From: JAAEQG01 sp023133475
GTDB taxonomy: Bacteria > Planctomycetota > Phycisphaerae > UBA1845
Reading direction: 5' to 3'
DNA: 44,675 bases
Assembly (NCBI GenBank): GCA_030631415.1
Contig: DAOVLE010000009.1
Coordinates: 1 to 44,675, forward strand
A model generated the notes under the pieces. It had not been told where the DNA came from, made no database searches, and saw only the letters and a program-made list of their open reading frames with translations. Both the position numbers and the translations under genes were made by a program. Positions 7,469 to 15,227 of this stretch are shown piece by piece (within the stretch, counting starts at the first letter, position 1; every line of letters starts with the position of its first letter).

Positions 7469-8658
7469 GGTTTTCTCGCTGATAGCTCGGGATGAGTAAT
7501 CACCGGAAGGTAAGTCACTGCCAAACGATATATCAACATCAAAGTGGCCATAAGCCCGAGGGTGACGGAAATCTCAAAGATGGACGGGAAGTAACTTTTC
7601 GTCACATAGGGAGGCTGATACGCGATCAGGAAAACATTGACCCGGTTAAAGACAACGCCTAATACGATCAGCAACGCGGCGATAAACAACAGACGCGGAG
7701 TGTTGCGAACACGCGCAAACATCAGCATGACAAACGGCACGATCACCCCAAAGACCATCTCGATGATAAAGCAATTGCTTTGCAGCGAGCCCTCGGTCAG
7801 ATAGGTGTAACTTCCGCGGATCAACATGTCGGTGACCTTGACAGTCAAATAGACGCCCGTGAAAAAGACGATGTACTTCGACAAGGGACTGAGAATCTCC
7901 ATCTCCGGCTTGAGCTTGAGAGACCACGAGGCAAACATCGACTCGAAGATCACCATCGGGAAGCCGACCATGAACGCCGACAACAGGAACAACAGCGAGC
8001 AAATCGACGTATCCCACAGGTCATGAAACTTGGATGGGGCGATGACCATCAGGTTGCCCAGTGAAGACTGGTGCAGGCACGAGAGCACCGTCCCGGCAAT
8101 GACAAACAGGAACATGGTTTTGCCGAGAACACCATTGAGAGCGGTGCAAATGCGCTTTAGCGTCGGCCAACGCAGGTCATCCTGGAACCGCTCGTAGATC
8201 ACCGGGAGGAACTCGATGTACAAGACGTTGATGTAGCACACCACGCACATGCCTACCTCGAACAATACCGAGTTGCCCTGCCACAGGATGATCGGGTGCC
8301 AGATGTTGTACCAGCGCCCGAGGTCGAACATCAGCCCGATACCGACAAACGTGTACCCCAGCATGGCGGTCAGCAGTGCCGGGCGGGCGATGGCGTGATA
8401 GTGCTCGCGGTGGAAAATGTGTGCCAAAGTGGCGGTGGTGAACCCGCCAGCCGCCAACGCCACCCCCGTGGCTACGTCGATCGATATCCAGATGCCCCAC
8501 GGGTACTGCTGGTTAATATTGGCGACACCAGCCAGCCCGACAAAGACAAACCGGTAAACCGCGACACAAGCCATGATCGCGGCAAGTATCAGCAGGAGAA
8601 AAACTCCCGGGGTGAAAAACTTCCGATTGGCTGGTACAGGCAGTTCGTGTCCACTCAC
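7465..8658 (-). CDS. NrfD/HybB-type integral membrane subunit
   Basis: A polytopic protein of 397 residues with about ten membrane segments. It fits the NrfD/PsrC/HybB family: the segments YPWGIWISIDVATGVALAAG and LFDLGRWYNIWHP are typical. Family members bind quinone and anchor Fe-S and cytochrome subunits. The start is GTG at 8658 with AGGAG 9 bases upstream. It is the middle gene of the operon, after the Fe-S protein (62-base gap) and coupled to the 13-haem cytochrome (4-base overlap). HybB is the closest well-known name, but no hydrogenase subunit is encoded nearby, so I avoid a hydrogenase label. Confidence 0.9.
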   Translation of the reverse strand: MSGHELPVPANRKFFTPGVFLLLILAAIMACVAVYRFVFVGLAGVANINQQYPWGIWISIDVATGVALAAGGFTTATLAHIFHREHYHAIARPALLTAMLGYTFVGIGLMFDLGRWYNIWHPIILWQGNSVLFEVGMCVVCYINVLYIEFLPVIYERFQDDLRWPTLKRICTALNGVLGKTMFLFVIAGTVLSCLHQSSLGNLMVIAPSKFHDLWDTSICSLLFLLSAFMVGFPMVIFESMFASWSLKLKPEMEILSPLSKYIVFFTGVYLTVKVTDMLIRGSYTYLTEGSLQSNCFIIEMVFGVIVPFVMLMFARVRNTPRLLFIAALLIVLGVVFNRVNVFLIAYQPPYVTKSYFPSIFEISVTLGLMATLMLIYRLAVTYLPVITHPELSARKP

Positions 8659-8720
8659 TCTGTAACTCCTATGATTGCTTCAGCAATTCGTGCTGCGTCT
8701 ATTTCTTCCACACGCCGCGG

Positions 8721-9737
8721 TTAGTGATGACAATCACCCGGCGCGTGTTCTTCTTGGCCTGGGTTAGGCTTGGTTATCCACATCATCGCCCCGAGTAAAC
8801 CGTACCACGCCACCGGCGGGACGAAATACTTGAATACCCCATGCTGAATGGATTCCGTAAGCCGCGGCGGGGCAGTGGCCTCCAGCTTCAGGAAACCCAA
8901 TTCCTCATGCGGCAAATCCCTTGGAGCCAGGTAAAGCCACGACGTGCCGCCGACCTCGTGCTCACCGTACACATGATCGTGGTAGACCTCGGGGTGCTTG
9001 TGAATCGTCTCGTGAGCCAGCTCGAGCAGTTCACTACGCTTGCCGTAGGTCATAACCTCCGCCGGGCAAATTTTCACACACGCGGGAACCTTGCCCTTGT
9101 TGGGGTGATCCTCGGGCAGAGTGGGGTCCATCAAGTTCCCCTCGTCGGCACACATGGTGCACTTGCGCACCTGTGGGGTCAGCAGGTTATCATACTCATA
9201 TTGCGGAATCCCGAATGGGCAAGCCACCATGCAATACCGACAACCCATGCACTTCCAGGCGTCATACAGCACCGGCCCCTCGGGCAGCTTGCGGAATGCC
9301 CCCACGATACAGGCGGACATGCACGACGGATCCACACAGTGCAGGCAGTTATACTTGGCGTAAACCGGCTTGGTTTCGTCCTGGGGATTGGGAAAGCGGC
9401 TGATCCTCGTGTGGCAGTGCGGCTCGGGGCGGCGCAGCCCATCACTGTCGAAGACCGATTTGTCTTCATACGTTTCGAGCGGCTGGGGTTTGAACAGATC
9501 GCCCTCTTTGCACGGGCCATCCGCGCGTACTTCGGCGGCTTTTTGGGTTGCCTCCTTGCACGCGAACTCGCAGCGGCGACATCCGATGCACTTGGTGATG
9601 TCCACCAACACCCCCATCAACTCGTCGGAGAGCTTGGGGCCCTCCGATGCCAAGGCTGATGCCGGCTGATTTACAATCGCGCCCCCCAAGCCCAGCACGC
9701 CTGCCGTCCTAAGGAAATCTCTTCGAGTTCCGGACAT
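8721..9737 (-). CDS. TAT-exported Fe-S protein with four [4Fe-4S] sites (HybA-like)
   Basis: The twin-arginine signal TRRDFLR at residues 4-10 is followed by a hydrophobic stretch, so the folded protein is exported by the Tat pathway. Sixteen Cys residues fall into four cluster motifs: C50/53/56/60, C131/134/139/143, C163/166/169/173, and C193/196/220/224 (with each cluster taking its last Cys from the partner motif). One hydrophobic helix near the C-terminus (about residues 308-330) can anchor it in the membrane. This is the HybA/DsrO/HmcB arrangement: the electron wire between an NrfD-type quinone site and the multihaem cytochrome. It is first in its operon, with GGAGAGG before the ATG. Confidence 0.92.
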   Translation of the reverse strand: MSGTRRDFLRTAGVLGLGGAIVNQPASALASEGPKLSDELMGVLVDITKCIGCRRCEFACKEATQKAAEVRADGPCKEGDLFKPQPLETYEDKSVFDSDGLRRPEPHCHTRISRFPNPQDETKPVYAKYNCLHCVDPSCMSACIVGAFRKLPEGPVLYDAWKCMGCRYCMVACPFGIPQYEYDNLLTPQVRKCTMCADEGNLMDPTLPEDHPNKGKVPACVKICPAEVMTYGKRSELLELAHETIHKHPEVYHDHVYGEHEVGGTSWLYLAPRDLPHEELGFLKLEATAPPRLTESIQHGVFKYFVPPVAWYGLLGAMMWITKPNPGQEEHAPGDCHH

Positions 9738-9859
9738 TATGTTGCACCTCTCCGGGAAAAAGGATTAAGCTCCCTCTCGGATACCAGCATTGGCACACCC
9801 TCTTTTGCCCGAACGTGGGCAATCTCCGCACTATCAAGGTGGGGGGTGCCAATCGTTTT

Positions 9860-9880
9860 GTAGGGCGGGTTTCACCCGCC
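9860..9880. repeat. Family A hairpin repeat
   Basis: TAGGGCGGGTTTCACCCGCC, a copy of the A hairpin with a one-base change in the loop. It lies in the 287-base gap upstream of the Fe-S/NrfD/cytochrome operon. Nothing else in the gap could be identified. Confidence 0.8.
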
Positions 9881-10024
9881 TTTATTTTGCGATCCCCTCG
9901 CTTGCGGAACAGTCTAGCGTGGTCTGCAAAGAACGCCACACCGGAAAGAGGAATTCAGCGGCCAACGAAATACTCCAGATGCCGACGTTTGTCAAAACGC
10001 CCACCCTACAGAAAACTATCCGAG

Positions 10025-11347
10025 CTAGGCTCGGATGATTTTGGAGCGCCCGACTTTGATCTCGCCTGTGGCATTGCGGGTATCTACAACCTGCTTGGCG
10101 TGCTTGACGATCCACGGGTAATCGTAACAACTGTGATCGGTGGCGATTAGCACGCAGTCGTAACTACGTAGCATGGTTGACGATAGCGGTTTGCTGCGCA
10201 TACGCAGATCGTGCTCGCGCTGCTTGGGGGTCTTGGGGATATAGGGGTCGTTGTAGCTCACCTTGGCTCCACGCTGCTTCAACAGCTCGATCAACTCGAT
10301 CGAGGGCGACTCCCGCAGATCGTCGATGTCCTTCTTATACGCAAGCCCCAACACCAGAATCTTCGAGCCGTTCACAGCCTTCTTAGAGCGGTTGAGCGCT
10401 TCCGCGACCTTGCTCACCACATACTCGGGCATCTTGGTGTTGATCTCACCAGCCAACTCGATGAACCGAGTGCTCATATCGAACTCGCGGGCCTTCCAGG
10501 TCAGGTAGAACGGGTCGATGGGGATGCAGTGCCCGCCCAACCCCGGCCCTGGGTAGAAGGGATGGAACCCGAACGGCTTGGTGGCGGCGGCGGCGATGAC
10601 CTCCCAGATGTTGATGCCCATGCGGTCCAGGAGCATCTTGGTCTCGTTGATCATGGCGATGTTGACGCAACGGTAGACGTTTTCGAGGATTTTGGTGGCT
10701 TCCGCCGCCTCGCAACTGCTCACCGGGACCACCTCTTTAATGGCACGGCTGTACAAGGCACATGCCAGCCGCCCGCTGGCCTGGTCGATACCACCGACCA
10801 CCTTGGGGATTGTGGTGGTGGTGTAGTTCTGGTTGCCGGGGTCCTCTCGCTCGGGGGAGAAAGCCAGGTAAAAATCTTTGCCGGCTCGCAAACCGCTACG
10901 TTCCAGGATCGGCTTCATGACCTCGCGGGTGGTGCCTGGATAGGTGGTGCTCTCCAGGATGATGAGCTGCCCGGGGCGCATATTTTTGGAGATCATCTCG
11001 GCTGTGGAGCGCACGTAGGTCATATCCGGCTCACGCATCTTGGTGAGCGGGGTGGGCACACAGATGAGCACGGCGTCGCAGCGTCGCAGCTTGCGGGGGT
11101 CGTCGGTGGCACTGAACTGTTTGGCTTTGATGCAATCCCGAATCAACGACGAGGGGATGTGCTTGATGTAGCTCTTCCCGGAATTGAGCATGCGCACCTT
11201 CACGGGATCGACATCCATGCCCAGGACCTTCAACCCGCCCTCGCAAAACGCTCGCATGAGCGGAAGCTCCACGTACCCCATGCCGATAATACCCACCAAC
11301 ACGTTTCCACTCTCGAAGGCGGACGCCAGTTCCTTGCTGCTTGACAA
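10025..11347 (-). CDS. Nucleotide-sugar dehydrogenase (UDP-HexNAc 6-dehydrogenase, WbpA/WecC-like)
   Basis: Oxidises C6 of a UDP-N-acetylhexosamine (or UDP-glucose) to the uronate with two NAD+, supplying acidic sugars for surface polysaccharide. Seen: an N-terminal Rossmann domain; VPTPL after the second strand; FSPERE; the substrate-binding and catalytic loop PGLGGHCIPIDP with the nucleophilic Cys (about residue 275); and the C-terminal domain KILVLGLAYKKDIDDLRESP. The Rossmann fingerprint is odd: GMGYVE where GxGYVG is normal, so the third Gly is Glu (residue 27). Start is TTG at 11347 with AGGAGA about 9 bases upstream. 440 residues is normal. No other polysaccharide genes are adjacent. 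Confidence 0.9.
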   Translation of the reverse strand: MSSSKELASAFESGNVLVGIIGMGYVELPLMRAFCEGGLKVLGMDVDPVKVRMLNSGKSYIKHIPSSLIRDCIKAKQFSATDDPRKLRRCDAVLICVPTPLTKMREPDMTYVRSTAEMISKNMRPGQLIILESTTYPGTTREVMKPILERSGLRAGKDFYLAFSPEREDPGNQNYTTTTIPKVVGGIDQASGRLACALYSRAIKEVVPVSSCEAAEATKILENVYRCVNIAMINETKMLLDRMGINIWEVIAAAATKPFGFHPFYPGPGLGGHCIPIDPFYLTWKAREFDMSTRFIELAGEINTKMPEYVVSKVAEALNRSKKAVNGSKILVLGLAYKKDIDDLRESPSIELIELLKQRGAKVSYNDPYIPKTPKQREHDLRMRSKPLSSTMLRSYDCVLIATDHSCYDYPWIVKHAKQVVDTRNATGEIKVGRSKIIRA

Positions 11348-11430
11348 CGTCGAATCTCCTGCACGTTGGCCAAAAGGGCATCATAATAGGTTGCCCTTCT
11401 TATGTATGCAACCGTCTCCGCGGAGCACGG

Positions 11431-11618
11431 GGAAAATTGAAAATTGAAAATTGAAAATTGAAAATTGAAAATTGAAAATGTAGGGTTGGCGGCGTTGCCC
11501 AGTTTGGACTCTTCCCCCTTTATCCTCTAATCTCTTCTCGATCTTCTCTGCGCTCTCTGCGTCTCTGCGTTCATGAAAAATCCAGCCCCCGTAGGTCGGG
11601 TCCGCAGACCTGACATCC
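11431..11618. repeat. Repeats E and H plus a small GTC hairpin
   Basis: Family E-like TGAAAATTGAAAA tandem units (11431-11480) are followed by an inverted copy of the family H unit (11482-11584), which matches 4088-4172 on the other strand. A hairpin then reads AGGTCGGGTCCGCAGACCT (about 11592-11610). Together they fill the 290-base gap between the dehydrogenase and the FAD oxidoreductase. Confidence 0.8.
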
Positions 11619-11638
11619 CCCCCGACCCGTTTTTCTCC

Positions 11639-13030
11639 TCAGTCGTTCAACAGCACGTGCAGGTTGGCCATCGAAATCCCGCTTAGCATGGCGCCGATGA
11701 TCCCCAAAAACCCCTGGTCCGTCCCGCAAATGAACAGGTTCTTCAGGCGGGTTCGGCCGTCACGGATTTTCCGTGGCATCCCGTAGACCGCACCGTTGAT
11801 GTGCCCGGTGAACTTGTGGATCGTCCGCGGCGTGAACGTGTCCGTGCAGAGGATGCGGCTACGGAAGTCGGGGATCACCCCCAACCCCACCGCATGGGAG
11901 ACGATGCGGTCGAAACACTCCCGCTTGGACCGAACGTAGGCGCCCTCCTCCAGCCCGCACCAGAGGTCGAAGTTGGCCGGCGAAGTCATACGCACCATAC
12001 CATCAGCCAAGTCGTCGTGACGCTCAAAGTTGTTGGGGCAACATATCACCCCACTACGCAGATCGACCAGAGAGTCCGGCTTGGCGTAGGTGAACGTCGC
12101 GGAGTCGTTGAAGAAAATGATCGTCGTCCCCAACCCGAAATCCGCCGGCGGCACATCGGTGACGGCGATCGACTCGACAAAAGAGAGCCGTCCCACTTGG
12201 CTGGTGGGCGGCGGTTCCACCGTGTCGGTGCACAGTTGCATGGTCTCATGGTACCCGGCTGACGACAGCACCACCTCCGCCGTCACCTGTTCACCGGTCT
12301 CAAGCTCCAGCCCGGTCACCCGTGTTCGGCCAGTGAGGATTCGTTCGACGCCGCACCTCATCCGCAGCTTCCCGCCGCACCCGCGGAACTTCTTGACCAA
12401 CGCCCGGATAATCACCCGCACACCCGCCCGAGGCCGGGCAAAGCCTTCGCAGAAGATGCTCTTGAACATGGTGACAAACTGGGTGAAGTCCATGTCGTTC
12501 TCTTCCGCGCTGCCGTAGTACATCAGCGGGCAGAGGATCATCTCGATCAGCAGCCGATCCTCGAGTATCTCCCCGATGATCTTTCGTGCGGAATTGTAAG
12601 GGGCGTCCAGACGCACATCGTCGTAATCGCGCACCTTTTCGACCAGGCGGGTGAAGTTGTCGATCTCTTGCGGGAACTTCTCCGCCACTTCCTGGGCCAG
12701 CACCTCCAGGTCGTTGGTGAAGCGCAGCACACAGCCTGGGAAACGAATCTCCGACCCCAACTGTGGGCAAAGATCGAACTGCTCGCGGTCCAGGCGCAGT
12801 TGCCGCAATAGCTTGGAGAGTGGGGCGGACCGCATCCCCGGCGGCGTATAGTTGGTCATGGCGTGCAGGCCTACGTCCAACCGGCGCCCATGCCGCGTGT
12901 AGAACGAATTCAACCCGCCGTAAACTTCGTGACGCTCGAAGATGCAGACCTTCTTGCCGAAGTATGCCAGACGAATCCCGGCAGCCAGCCCGGACATGCC
13001 CGCGCCAATGATGGCAACGTCGTAGTGCAT
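11639..13030 (-). CDS. FAD-dependent oxidoreductase, phytoene desaturase/carotenoid isomerase-like
   Basis: A 463-residue flavoprotein of the amine-oxidase/phytoene-desaturase class. The FAD-binding dinucleotide motif GAGMSGLAAG is at residues 9-18, followed by the FERHEVYGGLNS signature and a C-terminal FAD-contact region (LFICGTDQGFLGIIGAM). No signal peptide is present. Members act on carotenoids, retinoids or other polyenes, but the substrate cannot be read from the sequence, and no carotenoid synthesis genes are nearby. The ATG is only 16 bases from a family D inverted repeat, and no good ribosome binding site is visible. Annotated at superfamily level only. Confidence 0.8.
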   Translation of the reverse strand: MHYDVAIIGAGMSGLAAGIRLAYFGKKVCIFERHEVYGGLNSFYTRHGRRLDVGLHAMTNYTPPGMRSAPLSKLLRQLRLDREQFDLCPQLGSEIRFPGCVLRFTNDLEVLAQEVAEKFPQEIDNFTRLVEKVRDYDDVRLDAPYNSARKIIGEILEDRLLIEMILCPLMYYGSAEENDMDFTQFVTMFKSIFCEGFARPRAGVRVIIRALVKKFRGCGGKLRMRCGVERILTGRTRVTGLELETGEQVTAEVVLSSAGYHETMQLCTDTVEPPPTSQVGRLSFVESIAVTDVPPADFGLGTTIIFFNDSATFTYAKPDSLVDLRSGVICCPNNFERHDDLADGMVRMTSPANFDLWCGLEEGAYVRSKRECFDRIVSHAVGLGVIPDFRSRILCTDTFTPRTIHKFTGHINGAVYGMPRKIRDGRTRLKNLFICGTDQGFLGIIGAMLSGISMANLHVLLND

Positions 13031-13046
13031 GATAACAGTATACAGG

Positions 13047-13247
13047 AATCAGTACCGCGACCGTAAGGGAGCGGCCCTGATTGGGTTGGCCGCTCCCTTA
13101 CGGTCGCGGTACTGATTGGGTTGAGTCGTAGGGTGGGTGGAACCTCGCGGAGCGAGGTGGAACCCACCAGCCAGACAAGTCCAAAGTCCCTAGTCCAAAG
13201 TCAGAAATCAACGGGACCTTGGACCTTGGACCTTGGACTTTGGACTT
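13047..13247. repeat. Repeats D, B and F
   Basis: Family D here is a perfect 30-bp inverted repeat (arms 13047-13076 and 13088-13117, 11-base spacer). It is followed by a family B hairpin (13128-13168) and family F units made of TCCAAAG and TTGGAC words (13179-13247). The D hairpin lies in the leader of the FAD oxidoreductase gene. Confidence 0.9.
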
Positions 13248-13256
13248 ACTATAGTG

Positions 13257-13832
13257 TTAGATAGAGACTGCGGGAACCGCCGGGCCTTCAACCAGGCCGT
13301 TGATGGAGTTCTGAACCATACCCGCAAAAATGGGCATCACGATGAGCACGAGCACGCCCAACACAACCAGCCCGGGCGCGGGAAACACGTAAGCAAGCGC
13401 CCCGCCCAGGGTCAGCAATGCAACCGCCGCCGACAGCGTGGTGGGGGCGGTCTCTGGTAGGCCGTTGAACCTCCGCTGCTCGTTAATACGCACGCACAGG
13501 CGGTAATAGGTGAAGAAGAACCAGATCAAGTTTAACCCGGGAACAAAAGACAAACCAACCGCCACGGTCGCGCTGGGGTCGCTACGCCGCAGTTGGGGCA
13601 TCTTGTCGTGCAACAAGTTCAAATAGATGACCGAAAACATGCCGGCGGTGATGTAGTGCAACAGCACCAGCGAAGCCACCGGGAAGGTGCTCAACTGATG
13701 CGGCCGGCCCTTCCGGGCAATATCGGCGGGCACCACAAAAGACCTGCCGCACATCCCACACCGATAAGTGGTTCCGGCGTCGCGGTCGCGGACCGTGACA
13801 GGATTGTTGCAACGTGGGCATTCGATCTGCAT
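13257..13832 (-). CDS. Zinc-ribbon membrane protein, DUF4234-like
   Basis: Starts with a zinc ribbon (CPRC...CGMC), then four or so membrane segments. The pattern LLHYITAGMFSVIYLNLLHD followed by a second amphipathic segment and a polar loop resembles DUF4234 proteins, whose function is unknown. About 191 residues from the ATG at 13832 (MQIECPRC). A longer frame from 13886 adds residues of no clear character, so I prefer the internal start. It stands alone between repeat clusters. Zinc-ribbon plus membrane proteins of this kind are common in planctomycetes. Confidence 0.65.
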   Translation of the reverse strand: MQIECPRCNNPVTVRDRDAGTTYRCGMCGRSFVVPADIARKGRPHQLSTFPVASLVLLHYITAGMFSVIYLNLLHDKMPQLRRSDPSATVAVGLSFVPGLNLIWFFFTYYRLCVRINEQRRFNGLPETAPTTLSAAVALLTLGGALAYVFPAPGLVVLGVLVLIVMPIFAGMVQNSINGLVEGPAVPAVSI

Positions 13833-13992
13833 GAGTGTGTTCCCATCCAGCAGCCAGAGTGCACTCCGGTTAGAACCTCGCCGCACTCACCAGAGGTGAG
13901 TCTCCAATAGACATAAGTGATATCGTCTCAGTAAGGCTACCGCCGTAGTGGAATCACAAGACAAACCGCATCACATATCGGACTGTTAGTGG

Positions 13993-14111
13993 CGGGTGGC
14001 CCATCGCTTTAGCGGTGGGGGACACGAATGGTTCATCCAAGCACCGTCGGCCCCCGTAGCGGCATGGGCGATTGGATTCGCGTCCCCCACGGCTAAAGCC
14101 ATGGGCCACCC
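13993..14111. repeat. Family C paired repeat
   Basis: A half-site (GGTGGCCCATCGCTTTAGCG, near 13994) faces its inverted partner (CACGGCTAAAGCCATGGGCC, near 14090), with unrelated sequence between them. This accounts for most of the 394-base gap 13833-14226. A small hairpin CTCACC-AGA-GGTGAG (13886-13900) is also present. Confidence 0.85.
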
Positions 14112-14226
14112 AGCCAACGCCACGGTGGTGGTGGGGAGTTGTCGGTGGTATAGTTGCATCTGCTATTGCCCGGGGCGGTCAGCCTCTTTGCGACTTGTGC
14201 CGGATCGGTTGCTCGGGAAGTAAACC

Positions 14227-15102
14227 ATGGGTGAAATCGTGTATCTCAACGGCTGCTTCGTGCCACGAGACGAGGCGACTGTCAGCGTTTATGACGGAGG
14301 ATGGCTCCACGGAGCCGGGTTGTTCGAGACCATGCGGGCACATCGGGGAACCATCTTCCGTCTGGATGCACATCTGGAGCGGCTGATGAACTCCGCCGCC
14401 AAGGTGTTGTTCCCTATCGATAGGCCTGACCTCCCGCTGACCCGCGATTTCGAGCGCCTGCTGCGTGAGAACAAGCTGAGCGACGCACGGGTGCGGCTGA
14501 CGATGACTGCCGGATCGATGCTCGACGGGCTGCGCGACGAGCGCCCAGCCATCACTGTCTGCGCCACCGCGTCAGCCCGAACCACCTATCCGGCTGAACT
14601 ATACAAATCCGGGATCATCGTGGTAATTGCCGGGTTCAGGCAATCCGGCACCGACCCGCTGGCTGGGCACAAGACGACCAATTATCTGCCGCGGTTGCTG
14701 GCATTGCGCGAGGCCCAACAGACCCGCTGCGGCGAGGCATTGTGGTTCACTCACCGGAACTTGTTGGCGGAAGGGTCGATCAGCAACGTGTTTGTGGTCA
14801 AGGGTGGCACGTTGAAGACCCCCCCGCTGGACACTCCCGTGTTGCCGGGCATCACCCGAGCGGTGGTGCTGGAGATTAGCCGACGAGAGGGCACCGAGGT
14901 GCAGGAGACGCCTTTGAACATCGACGACCTGCTTGATGCCGACGAAGTGTTCATCACCAACTCGGGCATGGAGGTAATGCCGGTGATCCGTGTGGAGCAG
15001 CGCGACATCGGCAAAGGCAAACCAGGCCCCGTGACACGCGACCTGATGCAACAATACCGCCGGCAGGTGGAAAAAGAGTGCGGCGGGGCTGCTACGCAAT
15101 AA
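14227..15102 (+). CDS. Class IV (fold type IV) PLP aminotransferase, PabC/IlvE-like
   Basis: A PLP enzyme of the branched-chain aminotransferase / aminodeoxychorismate lyase / D-amino-acid aminotransferase family. Seen: SVYDGGWLHGAGLFETMR near residue 20 (typical of this family), the PLP Lys in AGHKTTNY (K149), the AEGSISN loop with its Glu (residue 182), and a C-terminal VFITNSGMEVMPV strand. 291 residues is a standard length. The FETMR pattern and the absence of ilv genes lean toward aminodeoxychorismate lyase or a general aminotransferase, but the three activities cannot be separated by eye. The gene is monocistronic, with GGGAAG just before the ATG. Confidence 0.85.
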   Translation: MGEIVYLNGCFVPRDEATVSVYDGGWLHGAGLFETMRAHRGTIFRLDAHLERLMNSAAKVLFPIDRPDLPLTRDFERLLRENKLSDARVRLTMTAGSMLDGLRDERPAITVCATASARTTYPAELYKSGIIVVIAGFRQSGTDPLAGHKTTNYLPRLLALREAQQTRCGEALWFTHRNLLAEGSISNVFVVKGGTLKTPPLDTPVLPGITRAVVLEISRREGTEVQETPLNIDDLLDADEVFITNSGMEVMPVIRVEQRDIGKGKPGPVTRDLMQQYRRQVEKECGGAATQ

Positions 15103-15150
15103 CCTTCCACACCGCCGGAATCAGCATACAATCTCAAGAGGGGAGAGTTG

Positions 15151-15189
15151 GAGAAATGTAGGGCGGGTTCCACCCGCCGCGCGATGCTG
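15151..15189. repeat. Left 39-bp direct repeat of the ATPase-TOPRIM cassette
   Basis: These 39 bases, which contain a family A hairpin and end in GCGCGATGCTG, are identical to 17314-17352. The two copies flank the ATPase/DUF4276 pair in the same orientation. Confidence 0.9.
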
Positions 15190-15227
15190 CAACATGAACT
15201 GAGCCGATAACTGAGGCAAGATACGAC

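Noticed and set aside
8721..9737. Hydrogenase small-complex assignment (HybA/HybB of a hydrogenase)
   Set aside because: No NiFe hydrogenase subunit is in the window. The same subunit types serve many quinone-linked complexes.
11431..11480. Tandem short repeats suggestive of CRISPR
   Set aside because: Units are contiguous with no unique spacers, and no cas genes are present. They belong to dispersed family E.
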